From Kutzneria buriramensis (GTDB lineage: Bacteria > Actinomycetota > Actinomycetes > Mycobacteriales > Pseudonocardiaceae), in assembly GCF_003387475.1 (NCBI RefSeq), contig NZ_QUNO01000002.1:682001-746000 (forward strand): 64,000 nucleotides of DNA. Direction: 5' to 3'. The translations under genes were made by a program, and so were the position numbers. Under the pieces are notes generated by a model. It saw nothing but the letters and a program-made list of their open reading frames with translations. It ran no database searches and was not told the origin of the DNA. The stretch's first letter is position 1, and the number at the start of each line of letters is the position of its first letter. This document shows positions 1-7,409 of this stretch, piece by piece.

Positions 1-170
1 GCCTGAAACCGTATTTCAGTGTGTCTGTGCTTGTGCCGCGCGTTCCGCGCGGGGCGAGGTCGCCTCTAAGCCGGCCTCTTCCCTTGTCTCGGATCGATCG
101 ATGAACAGACTCGATCGATCTGAGCCCGCGGTCCAGAGGCCGGCGCGACCTCGCGCGCGACTCGCGGGGG
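1..170 (+). repeat. Dispersed 46-bp repeat, copy 1, split by a 125-bp palindromic insert
   Basis: Bases 1-29 match the 5' part of the 46-bp repeat found intact at 11310 and 50987, and bases 155-170 (GCGCGACTCGCGGGGG) match its 3' end. In between lie about 125 extra bases (30-154) that fold on themselves: GAGGTCGC (56-63) pairs with GCGACCTC (145-152), GCCGGCCTCT (70-79) with AGAGGCCGGC (135-144), and GATCGATCGA (92-101) with TCGATCGATC (111-120). The 3' end touches the TGA stop of the AfsR-like gene on the minus strand. TGA at 4-6 could be the stop of a plus-strand gene outside the window, as it is in copy 2. Confidence 0.75.
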
Positions 171-3005
171 TCAGGGGTGGTCGGCGTCGAGGGCGGCCAG
201 GGCCTCCTCGACGGCGGGGATGTCCTGGGACTCCAGGGCCGTCAGGATGGGGAGTGCGCGGCGGTAGGAATCGCGGGCGTCCGCGGGGCGACCGGCCCGC
301 AGCTCCGCCAACGCCTTGCCCTGCAACGCATTGGCGATGCCGAAGCGGTCGTTGATGCCCTGCCGGGCCTGCACGGCCTGGTCGTAGTAGTCGATCGCGG
401 CGACGTAGTCCCCGGCGGCGAAATGGATCTCCCCCAACAGGTGCAGCCCGGAACCGACACCGTGCTGGTAGCCGACGTCGTGCCACGCCGCCAACGTGAG
501 CTGCCCGTACTCCAGCGCCTTCTCGTGGTCCCCCATGGCGTTGTACGCCGACGCGGTGCCCTGCAACGCCCACGCCCGGCCCCACGTGTTGCCGATCTCC
601 TCGTACGCCTCGGCGGCGGTCCGCAGCGCCGCCATCGCCTCCGGCAGCTTGCCCATGCTGACGTAGGTGAGCCCGAGCGAGTTGTACGTGATGCCGACGA
701 GCCACTTCTCCTCCGTCTGCGGGAAGAGCTCGATGGCCTGGTGGTAGTACGCCACCGCCTCGTCGTAGCGGCGCAGGTCGTTGGCCACGATGCCCAGCGA
801 CGAGTACGCGGACGCCTGCCCGTTCACGTCGCCGTCCAGAACGGCGTGCTCCAGGGAGATCCGGAGCATCTCGTTCCACAGCTCCCATCGCTTGTTGTAC
901 ACGTACCAGAAACTCGACATGGTCTGCGGCAGCCGCCACGCCACGGCGTGCTCGGAGATCTCCACCGCCCGCCGGATGGCCTCGACGAGATTGGTCTCCT
1001 CGGCCATGAACCACGCCCGCGCGTGCTCCGGATCGGGCTGCTCGGGGAAGGTCCAGTGCGCCGGCGGGTCGATGATGTTGTGCACGGGCTTGAACGCCAG
1101 CATCTGTCGGTCGGCCTTGTTGGCCGCGTGCATGTACCACCGCACGCCCCGTCGCGCGGCGGCATCCCGCTCGGCGGGAGTCTCGTCGCTGGTGGCCCGC
1201 TCCAGCGCGTACACCCGCAGCAGGTCGTGGAACTGGTACCGGCCGTCGGTGCGCAGCTCCAGCAGGTGCGCCCGCACGAGTTCGTCGAGCTGCGCCCGGG
1301 TGTCCTCCTCGGTCGCGTCGGCGAGCGCGCCGGCGGCGTGCCGGCTGACGTCGGGCCCGGCGTGCAGGCCGAGCAGCCGGAACAGGCGCTTGGCGGCCGG
1401 GCTCAGGGCGTCGTACGACCACGAGAACACCGCCCGCACGCTGGAGGCGGAGTCGTCGCCGGTGTCGAGGGCGTCCAGCCGGAAGTGGGCGTCCCTCAGC
1501 TCGTCCACGAACTGCGCCAGCGGCAGGTTCGGGCTGCACCACGCCCGCGCGCCGACGATGCTCAGCGCCAGCGGCAGCCCGGCGCACAGCCCCAGCAGCT
1601 CGTCGAACGCCTCCCGCTCCTCCTCGATCCGCTCCGGGCTCAGGTAGCTGGCCAGCAGCGCGGACGAGTCGATCTCGTCGAACAGGCCGAGCGTGAGCTG
1701 CCGACCGTCGCCGGTGGCGACGAGGCCGTCCAGGCGGTTGCGGCTGGTCACCAGCACCACGCAGCTCTGGTTGGCCGGCAGCAGCGGCGTGACCTGGTCG
1801 GTGGACATGGCGTTGTCCAGCACCATCAGCATCCGCCGGCCGGCGACCACGTTGCGGAGCATGACGCTGCGCTCGGCGGTGGTCTGCGGAATCTTCTCCG
1901 ACGGCACGCGGAACGCCGACAACAGCGTGTAAAGCGCGTCGTGCGGCGGCAGGGGTTTGTCGGCGACGTCGAATCCGCGCAGATTCAAATAGAGCTGGCC
2001 GTCGGGAAACAGGTCCCGGACCAAATGCGACCAGTGCACGGCCAGCGAGGTCTTGCCGATTCCGGCGGTTCCCTCGATGGTGGTGATCACCACCGTGCCG
2101 CCGCCACGCAGCGCGCCGGCGGCGGGCAGCAGCGCGTCGAGCCGCCGCAGCTCGTCGCCGCGGCCGGTGAACCGCCGGGTGTCGTGCGGCAGCTGGGACG
2201 GCACCACCCGCGGCAGCGCCGGATCCTCGGCCGGCTCGGCGTTGACCAGCGCCTCGTACACGCCGCGCAGCGCCGGCCCGGGCTGCACGCCGAGCCGGTC
2301 GTCGAGCAGCCGCGCGCCGGTCTGGTACACGGACTTCGCCTCGCCCAGCCGGCCCTGCTGGTGCAGGGCCCGGATCAGCAGCGCCCGGCTCGACTCGCGC
2401 AGCGGGTGGTCGTCCAGCACGTTCTTGAGCTCGGTGACGACCTCGGCCGGCCGGCGCAGCACCAGCAGCAGCTCGGCGCGCTCCTCCACGACGTCCAGCC
2501 GCAGCTCGGCCAGCCGCTGCCGCTCCACGTCCGCGAACGGCCCGCCGAGGCCGCCCAGCGGCGTGCCGGACCACAGCGCCAGCGCCTCGTCCAGCTCGGC
2601 CAGTCCCGCCTCGTGGTCGCCCGCGACGACCAGCCGCCGCGCGGCCTGCCGGTGCCGGCCGAAGCGCTCCGCGTCCACGCCCTCGGGCCCGACCCGCAGG
2701 CTGTAGCCGGAACCGGCGCTGACCAGCACCTGGAACGTCTTGCGGGCGGGCTCGAGCGCTCGGCGCAGGCCGGCGACGTAGGTGTGCACGCTGCCGACCG
2801 CGCTGGCCGGCGGCTCGGCGCCCCAGATGGCGTCGATCAGCTCGGCCCGGGAGATCACCTGGTTGGGGTTGGTGGCCAGCACCGCGAGCAGCGCCTGCTG
2901 CCGGGGCGGGCCGACCGCCACCTCGTGGTCGTCCAGCCACGCGCGGACGGGCCCGAGCAGGCCGATGCGGAGCCGGCCGAGGGCGGTCTCCTCGATGGTG
3001 GTCAA
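171..3005 (-). CDS. AfsR/SARP-family STAND transcriptional regulator
   Basis: The 944-residue protein has the AfsR layout. An OmpR-type winged helix (about residues 10-100, with RAELIDAIWG and VHTYVAGLRRAL) is followed by a bacterial transcriptional activation (BTAD) domain to about 250. An NB-ARC ATPase has its P-loop near residue 315 (GTAGIGKTSLA) and an LMVLDNA Walker B. TPR helices run from about 650 to the end. Proteins of this family bind direct repeats near -35 and activate secondary metabolism or development genes. No biosynthetic cluster is visible nearby, so its targets are unknown. The ATG start is supported by the conserved N-terminal LLGPVRAW motif. It is divergent from the secreted protein gene at 3335, and the spacer carries repeated TGAAC motifs that could be its own sites (inference). 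Confidence 0.9.
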   Translation of the reverse strand: MTTIEETALGRLRIGLLGPVRAWLDDHEVAVGPPRQQALLAVLATNPNQVISRAELIDAIWGAEPPASAVGSVHTYVAGLRRALEPARKTFQVLVSAGSGYSLRVGPEGVDAERFGRHRQAARRLVVAGDHEAGLAELDEALALWSGTPLGGLGGPFADVERQRLAELRLDVVEERAELLLVLRRPAEVVTELKNVLDDHPLRESSRALLIRALHQQGRLGEAKSVYQTGARLLDDRLGVQPGPALRGVYEALVNAEPAEDPALPRVVPSQLPHDTRRFTGRGDELRRLDALLPAAGALRGGGTVVITTIEGTAGIGKTSLAVHWSHLVRDLFPDGQLYLNLRGFDVADKPLPPHDALYTLLSAFRVPSEKIPQTTAERSVMLRNVVAGRRMLMVLDNAMSTDQVTPLLPANQSCVVLVTSRNRLDGLVATGDGRQLTLGLFDEIDSSALLASYLSPERIEEEREAFDELLGLCAGLPLALSIVGARAWCSPNLPLAQFVDELRDAHFRLDALDTGDDSASSVRAVFSWSYDALSPAAKRLFRLLGLHAGPDVSRHAAGALADATEEDTRAQLDELVRAHLLELRTDGRYQFHDLLRVYALERATSDETPAERDAAARRGVRWYMHAANKADRQMLAFKPVHNIIDPPAHWTFPEQPDPEHARAWFMAEETNLVEAIRRAVEISEHAVAWRLPQTMSSFWYVYNKRWELWNEMLRISLEHAVLDGDVNGQASAYSSLGIVANDLRRYDEAVAYYHQAIELFPQTEEKWLVGITYNSLGLTYVSMGKLPEAMAALRTAAEAYEEIGNTWGRAWALQGTASAYNAMGDHEKALEYGQLTLAAWHDVGYQHGVGSGLHLLGEIHFAAGDYVAAIDYYDQAVQARQGINDRFGIANALQGKALAELRAGRPADARDSYRRALPILTALESQDIPAVEEALAALDADHP

Positions 3006-3334
3006 CGCGAGGACTCCGTGCGTGGTGAGAGCGGTACCGGTGACGTCACGCTATACCCGGTCGGGTGAGTGAACGGTATTCACTCTGCGCGCGGCGTCAC
3101 CGCCGCGTCACCGTCGGTCGGCGGACACCGGCCGTTCATTCGCGCGATTTCTTAGCCCGAATTCCGGACAATGCAATTCACGTATACGAACTTCAGTCGA
3201 CACTGACGTCATCGTGAACCAAGAAGAAGGTCCCGTTCTGTTCACCGACGTGAACACGGAAAACGGTTCATTGACGCGCCCACCACCGCTCTCTAGTTTT
3301 CCTGGTCGGAATCAAGCTTCGAGGAGGCAGCTCG
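3006..3334. promoter_or_regulatory. 329-bp divergent intergenic region with inverted repeats
   Basis: No convincing gene is seen here. The stretch is less GC-rich than its surroundings and must hold the promoters of the divergent AfsR-like and secreted-protein genes. GAGTGAA (3067-3073) and TTCACTC (3079-3085) form a perfect 7-bp inverted repeat with a 5-bp spacer. GTTCAC (3240-3245) and GTGAAC (3250-3255) form a second one with a 4-bp spacer. Single TGAAC or GTTCA units recur at about 3070, 3210, 3251 and 3268. They look like binding sites for one regulator, possibly the adjacent SARP protein, but that link is inference. Confidence 0.5.
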
Positions 3335-4201
3335 ATGATTCGAGGCATTACGGCCGTGCTGTTCGCGGCCCTGATCACCGCCGTCGTCGCTCCCGCGGCG
3401 GTGGCGGGCGACAACCACCACGACGACTGGCACGTGGTGGACAAGACCACCGTGAGCGCCGCCGTCGGCGGCGAGGGCGTCGCCACGGTCAGACTGCCCG
3501 GCCAGCCGGCGCAGCTGCGCTACACCGCGGGCCAGACCATTCCCGCCAACCTGAAGGCCGAGGGCTGGGGGCACATCGGCGACCCCGACTCGCTGCACGG
3601 CTACATCTTCGACCCGTACCAGCAGACCACGGCCACCATCACGCAGAAGATGATGCTGGTGACCACGCCGGAGGGCCAGAGCTACGAGTACACGCACACG
3701 CTGGCCGGCGACGAGATCGTGCCGAACGCCAACGCCTACACGGCCGTGACGCCGGACGGGCAGTGGCTGGTGTCCAGCGAGCTGGCGCAGGTCGACCGGC
3801 TGCTGGTGTTCCCGGCGCCGATCCTGAACAAGTCGGTGCCGGCGGGCGGCGGCAACCTGCCGCTGACGGCGAAGGTGCTGCTGGACAAGCCGGTCCGCAA
3901 CCTCCAGGGCTGCGACTTCGTCGCGTCGACCCGGCTGATCTGCGCGTCCGACGACTCCAACAACGACATCTACCCCACCAGCAAGCCGATGCTGCAGATC
4001 GACCTCCAGCAGCCGTTGCGGGGCCACGATGTGCGGGCCCACGTCACCTCGCTCGGCCAGCTGCCGCTGTCCAGCACCTGCGTCGGCGCCTACACCGCCG
4101 AGGGAGTGGACTACGACGTCGTGACCGGTGACCTGCGGGTCGAGGTCGTGCCGCCGAGCCCGTGCAACACCGACGTGACGGTCTACCGCTTCCGTCGCTG
4201 A
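3335..4201 (+). CDS. Secreted protein of unknown function
   Basis: The protein has 288 residues with a classical signal peptide (about 1-25, hydrophobic LFAALITAVVAPAAVA, cleavage before GDNHH). The mature part is beta-rich and polar, with four cysteines (in QGCDF, LICAS, STCVG, SPCNT), enough for two disulphides. I recognise no family motif. A good Shine-Dalgarno (GAGGAGGCAG) sits 5-12 bases before the ATG. The gene stands alone, divergent from the AfsR-like regulator and convergent with the kynurenine operon three bases downstream. It is clearly coding; its function is unknown. Confidence 0.8.
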   Translation: MIRGITAVLFAALITAVVAPAAVAGDNHHDDWHVVDKTTVSAAVGGEGVATVRLPGQPAQLRYTAGQTIPANLKAEGWGHIGDPDSLHGYIFDPYQQTTATITQKMMLVTTPEGQSYEYTHTLAGDEIVPNANAYTAVTPDGQWLVSSELAQVDRLLVFPAPILNKSVPAGGGNLPLTAKVLLDKPVRNLQGCDFVASTRLICASDDSNNDIYPTSKPMLQIDLQQPLRGHDVRAHVTSLGQLPLSSTCVGAYTAEGVDYDVVTGDLRVEVVPPSPCNTDVTVYRFRR

Positions 4202-4204
4202 CCG

Positions 4205-4861
4205 CTAGTCACGTCGGATCGCTTCCACCGTGACCGCTGCCCCGGGTTCGACCGGTTCGAAATGGCCGATCCCGGGCAGCACCACCAGCTCCGCGCCGCT
4301 CTTGTCGCTGTACCGCCGGGAAAGCTCCAGCGGGACGTGCGTGTCGGCGTCGCCGTGGAGCAGGGTCACGGGCACGGGCGGCGGCACGCGGTTCATCGGG
4401 TCCGCCTCCGCCAGCAGACCGAGGTCGCCGCCCAGCAGGAGCGTCACGGCGTTGTCGCTCAACCCGAGCTCGTGCGCCCGCGCGAGGTCGCACAGGCCGC
4501 CGACGGACACCACCTTCGCCACGCCCGGACGGTCGGCGGCGAGCAGCGCGAGGTGCCCGCCGGCCGAGTGGCCGACGAGCACGATCCGCTTGCCCGGGAA
4601 CAGGTCCACCGCCTTGTCCACGCCGGCGTTGACGTCCTGGCTGATCACCGGCCACTCGCCGCCGTTGCCGATGCGCCGGAACTCCACCGAGGCCACCGAC
4701 AAGCCCTGCGCCAGCAGGTATTCGGCGAACGGCGCCAGGTACGACCGGTCGTAGCGGACGCGCCAGTAGCCGCCGTGCACGAGCACCACAACAGTGTCGG
4801 TGTCGTTGTCCCGGACCTCGACGACCTGGTCCGGGTGATCGCCGTAGCTGACCGTTCTCAT
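4205..4861 (-). CDS. Alpha/beta hydrolase, probable kynurenine formamidase
   Basis: The 218-residue alpha/beta hydrolase carries the arylformamidase signature HGGYW (29-33, oxyanion loop), a GHSAGGH elbow with nucleophile Ser98, and likely acid/base Asp172 (HGDADTHVP) and His199 (GIGHFEP). It would hydrolyse N-formylkynurenine to kynurenine. The function rests mainly on context: it is the last gene of a kynA-kynU-hydrolase operon and overlaps kynU by 4 bp (ATGA). It is not related to the metal-dependent KynB of proteobacteria, so it would be an alternative formamidase filling the same step. A generic esterase remains possible. Confidence 0.8.
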   Translation of the reverse strand: MRTVSYGDHPDQVVEVRDNDTDTVVVLVHGGYWRVRYDRSYLAPFAEYLLAQGLSVASVEFRRIGNGGEWPVISQDVNAGVDKAVDLFPGKRIVLVGHSAGGHLALLAADRPGVAKVVSVGGLCDLARAHELGLSDNAVTLLLGGDLGLLAEADPMNRVPPPVPVTLLHGDADTHVPLELSRRYSDKSGAELVVLPGIGHFEPVEPGAAVTVEAIRRD

Positions 4862-6033
4862 GCGATGATCTCACCCAGGATCTCGGCCGCGCGCAAGGCG
4901 TCCACGAACCTGGTGTAGAGCGGCGTGAAGCCGAAGCGCAGCAGGTCCGGCGGGCGGTGGTCGCCGACCACGCCCCGGCTGATCAGCTGGGCCATAACAT
5001 CCGAGGCGTCCACACAGGACAGTGACACCTGGCTGCCACGCTCGTCGCCCTGCGGCGTCACGCTCGTCGCCGCCGGCGCGAGCTCCTGCACGCACTCGAC
5101 GAAGAACTCGGTGAGTTGCAGGCTCTTCGCCCGCAGCTGGTGCAGGTCGACGCCGTCCCAGACGTCCAGCGCCGCGTCCAGGGTCAGCAGCGACACGATC
5201 TCCGGCGTGCCGGCGCGGGCCTTGGCGATGCCTTCCGCCGCAACGTATTCCGCGTCCATCGCGAACGGGTCGCGGTGCGAGCACCAGCCGCCGAGGGGCT
5301 GGTCCAGCAGCGGCAGCAGATCCGGCCGGATCGCGAAGTACGCCGGCGCGCCCGGGCCGCCGTTGAGGTACTTGTACGTGCAGCCGACCGCGAAATCCAC
5401 GTTGTGCAACGAGATGTCCACCGGCAGCGCGCCGGCGCTGTGCGACAGGTCCCAGATCACGCGCGCGCCGGCGTCGTGCGCGGCGGCGGTCAACACCCCC
5501 ATGTCGTGCAGGCGGCCCGAGCGGTAGTCCACATGGTTGAGCAGCACCACGGATGTGTGGCTGTCCAGCGTGTCCGGCACGTGCTGGGGGTTCACCGGCC
5601 GGATCGAGCACCCGGTCAGGCGTGCCGCCGACTCGGCGATGTAGCCGTCGGTGGGAAATGTCGTGGCGTCGACGAGGATCTCGCTGCGGCCCGGGTTCAT
5701 CCGGACGGCCGACACCACCGCCCGGAAGACGTTGACGCTGGTCGAGTCGCCGACCACGACATGGCCCGGGGCCGCGCCGATCAGCGGCGCGATGCGGTCG
5801 CCGATCCGTTCCGGCGCGTCCCACCAGCCGCCCTCGGTCCACGAGCGGATGCACAGCCGGCCCCACTGCCGGGTCAGGACGTCCGCCACCCTGGCCGGCA
5901 CGTGCCGGGGCAGCGCGCCCAGCGAGTTGCCGTCCAGGTAGATCACGCCGTCGTCCAGGTCGAACAGGTCGCGGCGGCCGGCCAACGGGTCGCCGGCGTC
6001 GAGTTTCGCGGCGCGCTCGGCGAGATCAGACAT
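4858..6033 (-). CDS. kynU: Kynureninase
   Basis: The 391-residue PLP enzyme cleaves kynurenine to anthranilate and alanine. The family's YLDGNSLG motif is at 32-39, and the PLP lysine lies in TYKYLNGGPG (Lys221), preceded by the WDLSHSAG cofactor-binding segment. Its length is normal for the bacterial enzyme (about 400). It overlaps kynA by 8 bp upstream and the formamidase by 4 bp downstream, so the three are almost certainly translated from one mRNA. The product anthranilate could feed catabolism or an antibiotic or siderophore pathway; no anthranilate-consuming gene is present in this window. Confidence 0.95.
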   Translation of the reverse strand: MSDLAERAAKLDAGDPLAGRRDLFDLDDGVIYLDGNSLGALPRHVPARVADVLTRQWGRLCIRSWTEGGWWDAPERIGDRIAPLIGAAPGHVVVGDSTSVNVFRAVVSAVRMNPGRSEILVDATTFPTDGYIAESAARLTGCSIRPVNPQHVPDTLDSHTSVVLLNHVDYRSGRLHDMGVLTAAAHDAGARVIWDLSHSAGALPVDISLHNVDFAVGCTYKYLNGGPGAPAYFAIRPDLLPLLDQPLGGWCSHRDPFAMDAEYVAAEGIAKARAGTPEIVSLLTLDAALDVWDGVDLHQLRAKSLQLTEFFVECVQELAPAATSVTPQGDERGSQVSLSCVDASDVMAQLISRGVVGDHRPPDLLRFGFTPLYTRFVDALRAAEILGEIIA

Positions 6034-6838
6034 GGCTGCGTGCCGTCCAGATCTCGGGGAACACGACCTTGCCGGCCCGCTTCTCCAGCCACGCCACGCC
6101 GGCCGAGCCGCCGGTGCCGGGCTTGGCCCCCATCGCGCGGCGGGTGGCGAGCAGGTGGTCCGTGCGCCAGCGGCCGACCAGCTCCGCCACGTCCGTCAAC
6201 GCTTCTCCCAGTGTCACCAGCTCATCATGGCGTGGATCCTGGTAGATCTCAGCCCAGACGGCCTCGACGGCGGCATTCTCCTGGTAGCGCTGGGAGACGT
6301 CCCGGTGCAGCACGTCGTCCGGGATGGCGAAGCCGCGGCGGTGCAGGTAGGCGAGCACCTCGTCGTACAGGCTGGGCTCGTGCAGGGCCTTCTCCAGCTC
6401 CGCGTGCACGGCGGGGACCGCCTTGTGCGGCTGGAGCAGGCTGGCGCTCTTGTCGCCGAGCACGAACTCCAGCTGGCGGAACATCGCCGACTGGAAGCCC
6501 GAGCCCTCGCCGAGCGCCGAGCGGTAGGAGTTGAACTGGCCGGGCGTCAGCGACGCGATCGGCTGCCAGGAGGCGTTGAGCGCCCGCAGCGTCGGGTGGC
6601 TGCGCCTGAGCGCCGCCAGCGCGTCGCCGAGGCGGTCCTGGCGCAGCGCGTCGCGGGCGGTGCGCCACTCGTGGACGAGCAGTGTGAACCACAGTTCCAT
6701 CACCTGGGTGGTGATCAGGAACGCCATCTCGGCCGGGTCGTCCGACCAGGGTTGCTGCAGGGACGTCAGCACCGAGGCGTGCACGTACTGGTCGTACGGG
6801 CTCGCCTCCGCGAACTCCAGCTTCGGCTCGGTCATCAC
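6026..6838 (-). CDS. kynA: Tryptophan 2,3-dioxygenase
   Basis: The 270-residue haem dioxygenase opens the indole ring of L-tryptophan to N-formylkynurenine, the first step of the operon. Family features are the N-terminal YDQYVHASVL segment, the central FNSYRSALGEGSGFQSAMFR stretch that lines the active site, and the C-terminal RWRTDHLLATRRAMG and GTGGSAG motifs that close over the substrate. Its length is close to bacterial homologues (about 280). It is the first gene of the minus-strand operon. The 111-bp spacer to the divergent Lrp/AsnC gene holds a palindromic operator, so tryptophan or kynurenine induction is likely. Confidence 0.95.
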   Translation of the reverse strand: MMTEPKLEFAEASPYDQYVHASVLTSLQQPWSDDPAEMAFLITTQVMELWFTLLVHEWRTARDALRQDRLGDALAALRRSHPTLRALNASWQPIASLTPGQFNSYRSALGEGSGFQSAMFRQLEFVLGDKSASLLQPHKAVPAVHAELEKALHEPSLYDEVLAYLHRRGFAIPDDVLHRDVSQRYQENAAVEAVWAEIYQDPRHDELVTLGEALTDVAELVGRWRTDHLLATRRAMGAKPGTGGSAGVAWLEKRAGKVVFPEIWTARSHV

Positions 6839-6913
6839 CCGTTCATCGTCGCTCGATCGGGTGAGGTTCGGAATGGGCGTCGCGGCAGGTCAACCGCCAT
6901 TTCCATGCTGATC

Positions 6914-6940
6914 GTAAAGTCGGGAACGGTTCCGACTTAC
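6914..6940. promoter_or_regulatory. Palindromic operator between kynA operon and Lrp-type regulator
   Basis: The core AAGTCGGGAAC-G-GTTCCGACTT (6917-6938) is a near-perfect palindrome, one extra G on the left arm. It extends to GTAA..TTAC at the edges (6914-6940). It lies only 9 bases before the regulator ATG and 75 or more bases upstream of kynA. The position suits autorepression of the regulator and control of the catabolic operon from one site. Binding by the adjacent Lrp/AsnC protein is inference. Confidence 0.7.
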
Positions 6941-6949
6941 ACTCGTGAG

Positions 6950-7405
6950 ATGGAGCTGGACAACCTCGACTGGGGCCTGCTCACCGAGCTCCAGTCCGAC
7001 GCCCGGACCTCGTTCAACGAGCTCGCCCGCCGCCTCGGCGTGTCCGCCCCGACGGTCGCGCAGCGGGTGCGCCGGCTGGAGGAGGCGGGCGTGATCACCG
7101 GCTACCGCGCCACCGTCGACGTCTCGGCGGTGGGTCTCGGCGTGCAGGCGCTGGTGTCCATGCGGTGCTACGGGCCGCGCTGCATCACCCTGCAACCCGA
7201 GCGGGTCGCCGACTTCGCCGAGATCCTGTCCATCGTGCGGCTCACCGGCGACGTGTGCTCCGTCGTGCACATCGCCGCCAAGGACGTGCAGCAGCTCACC
7301 GCCGTGCTGGAACGCCTGTGGGGCTACGGCGAGACCTCCAGCGCCATGATCCTTTCCTGGCCCGTGCCGCCGCGTGCCGTCACGAGGGCGGCCCTGGGGG
7401 CGTGA
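6950..7405 (+). CDS. Lrp/AsnC-family transcriptional regulator of the kynurenine operon
   Basis: The 151-residue protein has an N-terminal AsnC-type helix-turn-helix (DWGLLTELQSDARTSFNELA, then SAPTVAQRVRRLEEAGVITG) and a C-terminal ligand-binding RAM domain. The start is the ATG at 6950, where similarity to the family begins; an upstream extension of the frame would run through the operator. There is no good Shine-Dalgarno, so the transcript may be nearly leaderless. It is divergent from kynA. Lrp-type KynR proteins that respond to kynurenine control kyn operons in Pseudomonas, which supports the same role here, but this assignment is by context. Confidence 0.9.
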   Translation: MELDNLDWGLLTELQSDARTSFNELARRLGVSAPTVAQRVRRLEEAGVITGYRATVDVSAVGLGVQALVSMRCYGPRCITLQPERVADFAEILSIVRLTGDVCSVVHIAAKDVQQLTAVLERLWGYGETSSAMILSWPVPPRAVTRAALGA

Positions 7406-7409
7406 CGGC

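Noticed and set aside
92-120. Repeated GATCGATC as a site-specific recombination (att) core
   Set aside because: It is the innermost arm of a nested palindrome; there is no integrase gene or second att-like copy.
177-3068. Very long plus-strand frame opposite the AfsR-like gene
   Set aside because: High-GC antisense shadow: composition is Arg/Val/Gln/Gly-rich without motifs, while the minus-strand frame shows a complete SARP-BTAD-NB-ARC-TPR protein.
6032-6949. N-terminal extension of the Lrp/AsnC regulator over about 300 codons
   Set aside because: The extension is antisense to kynA, lacks family similarity and would read through the operator; the HTH begins at ATG 6950.
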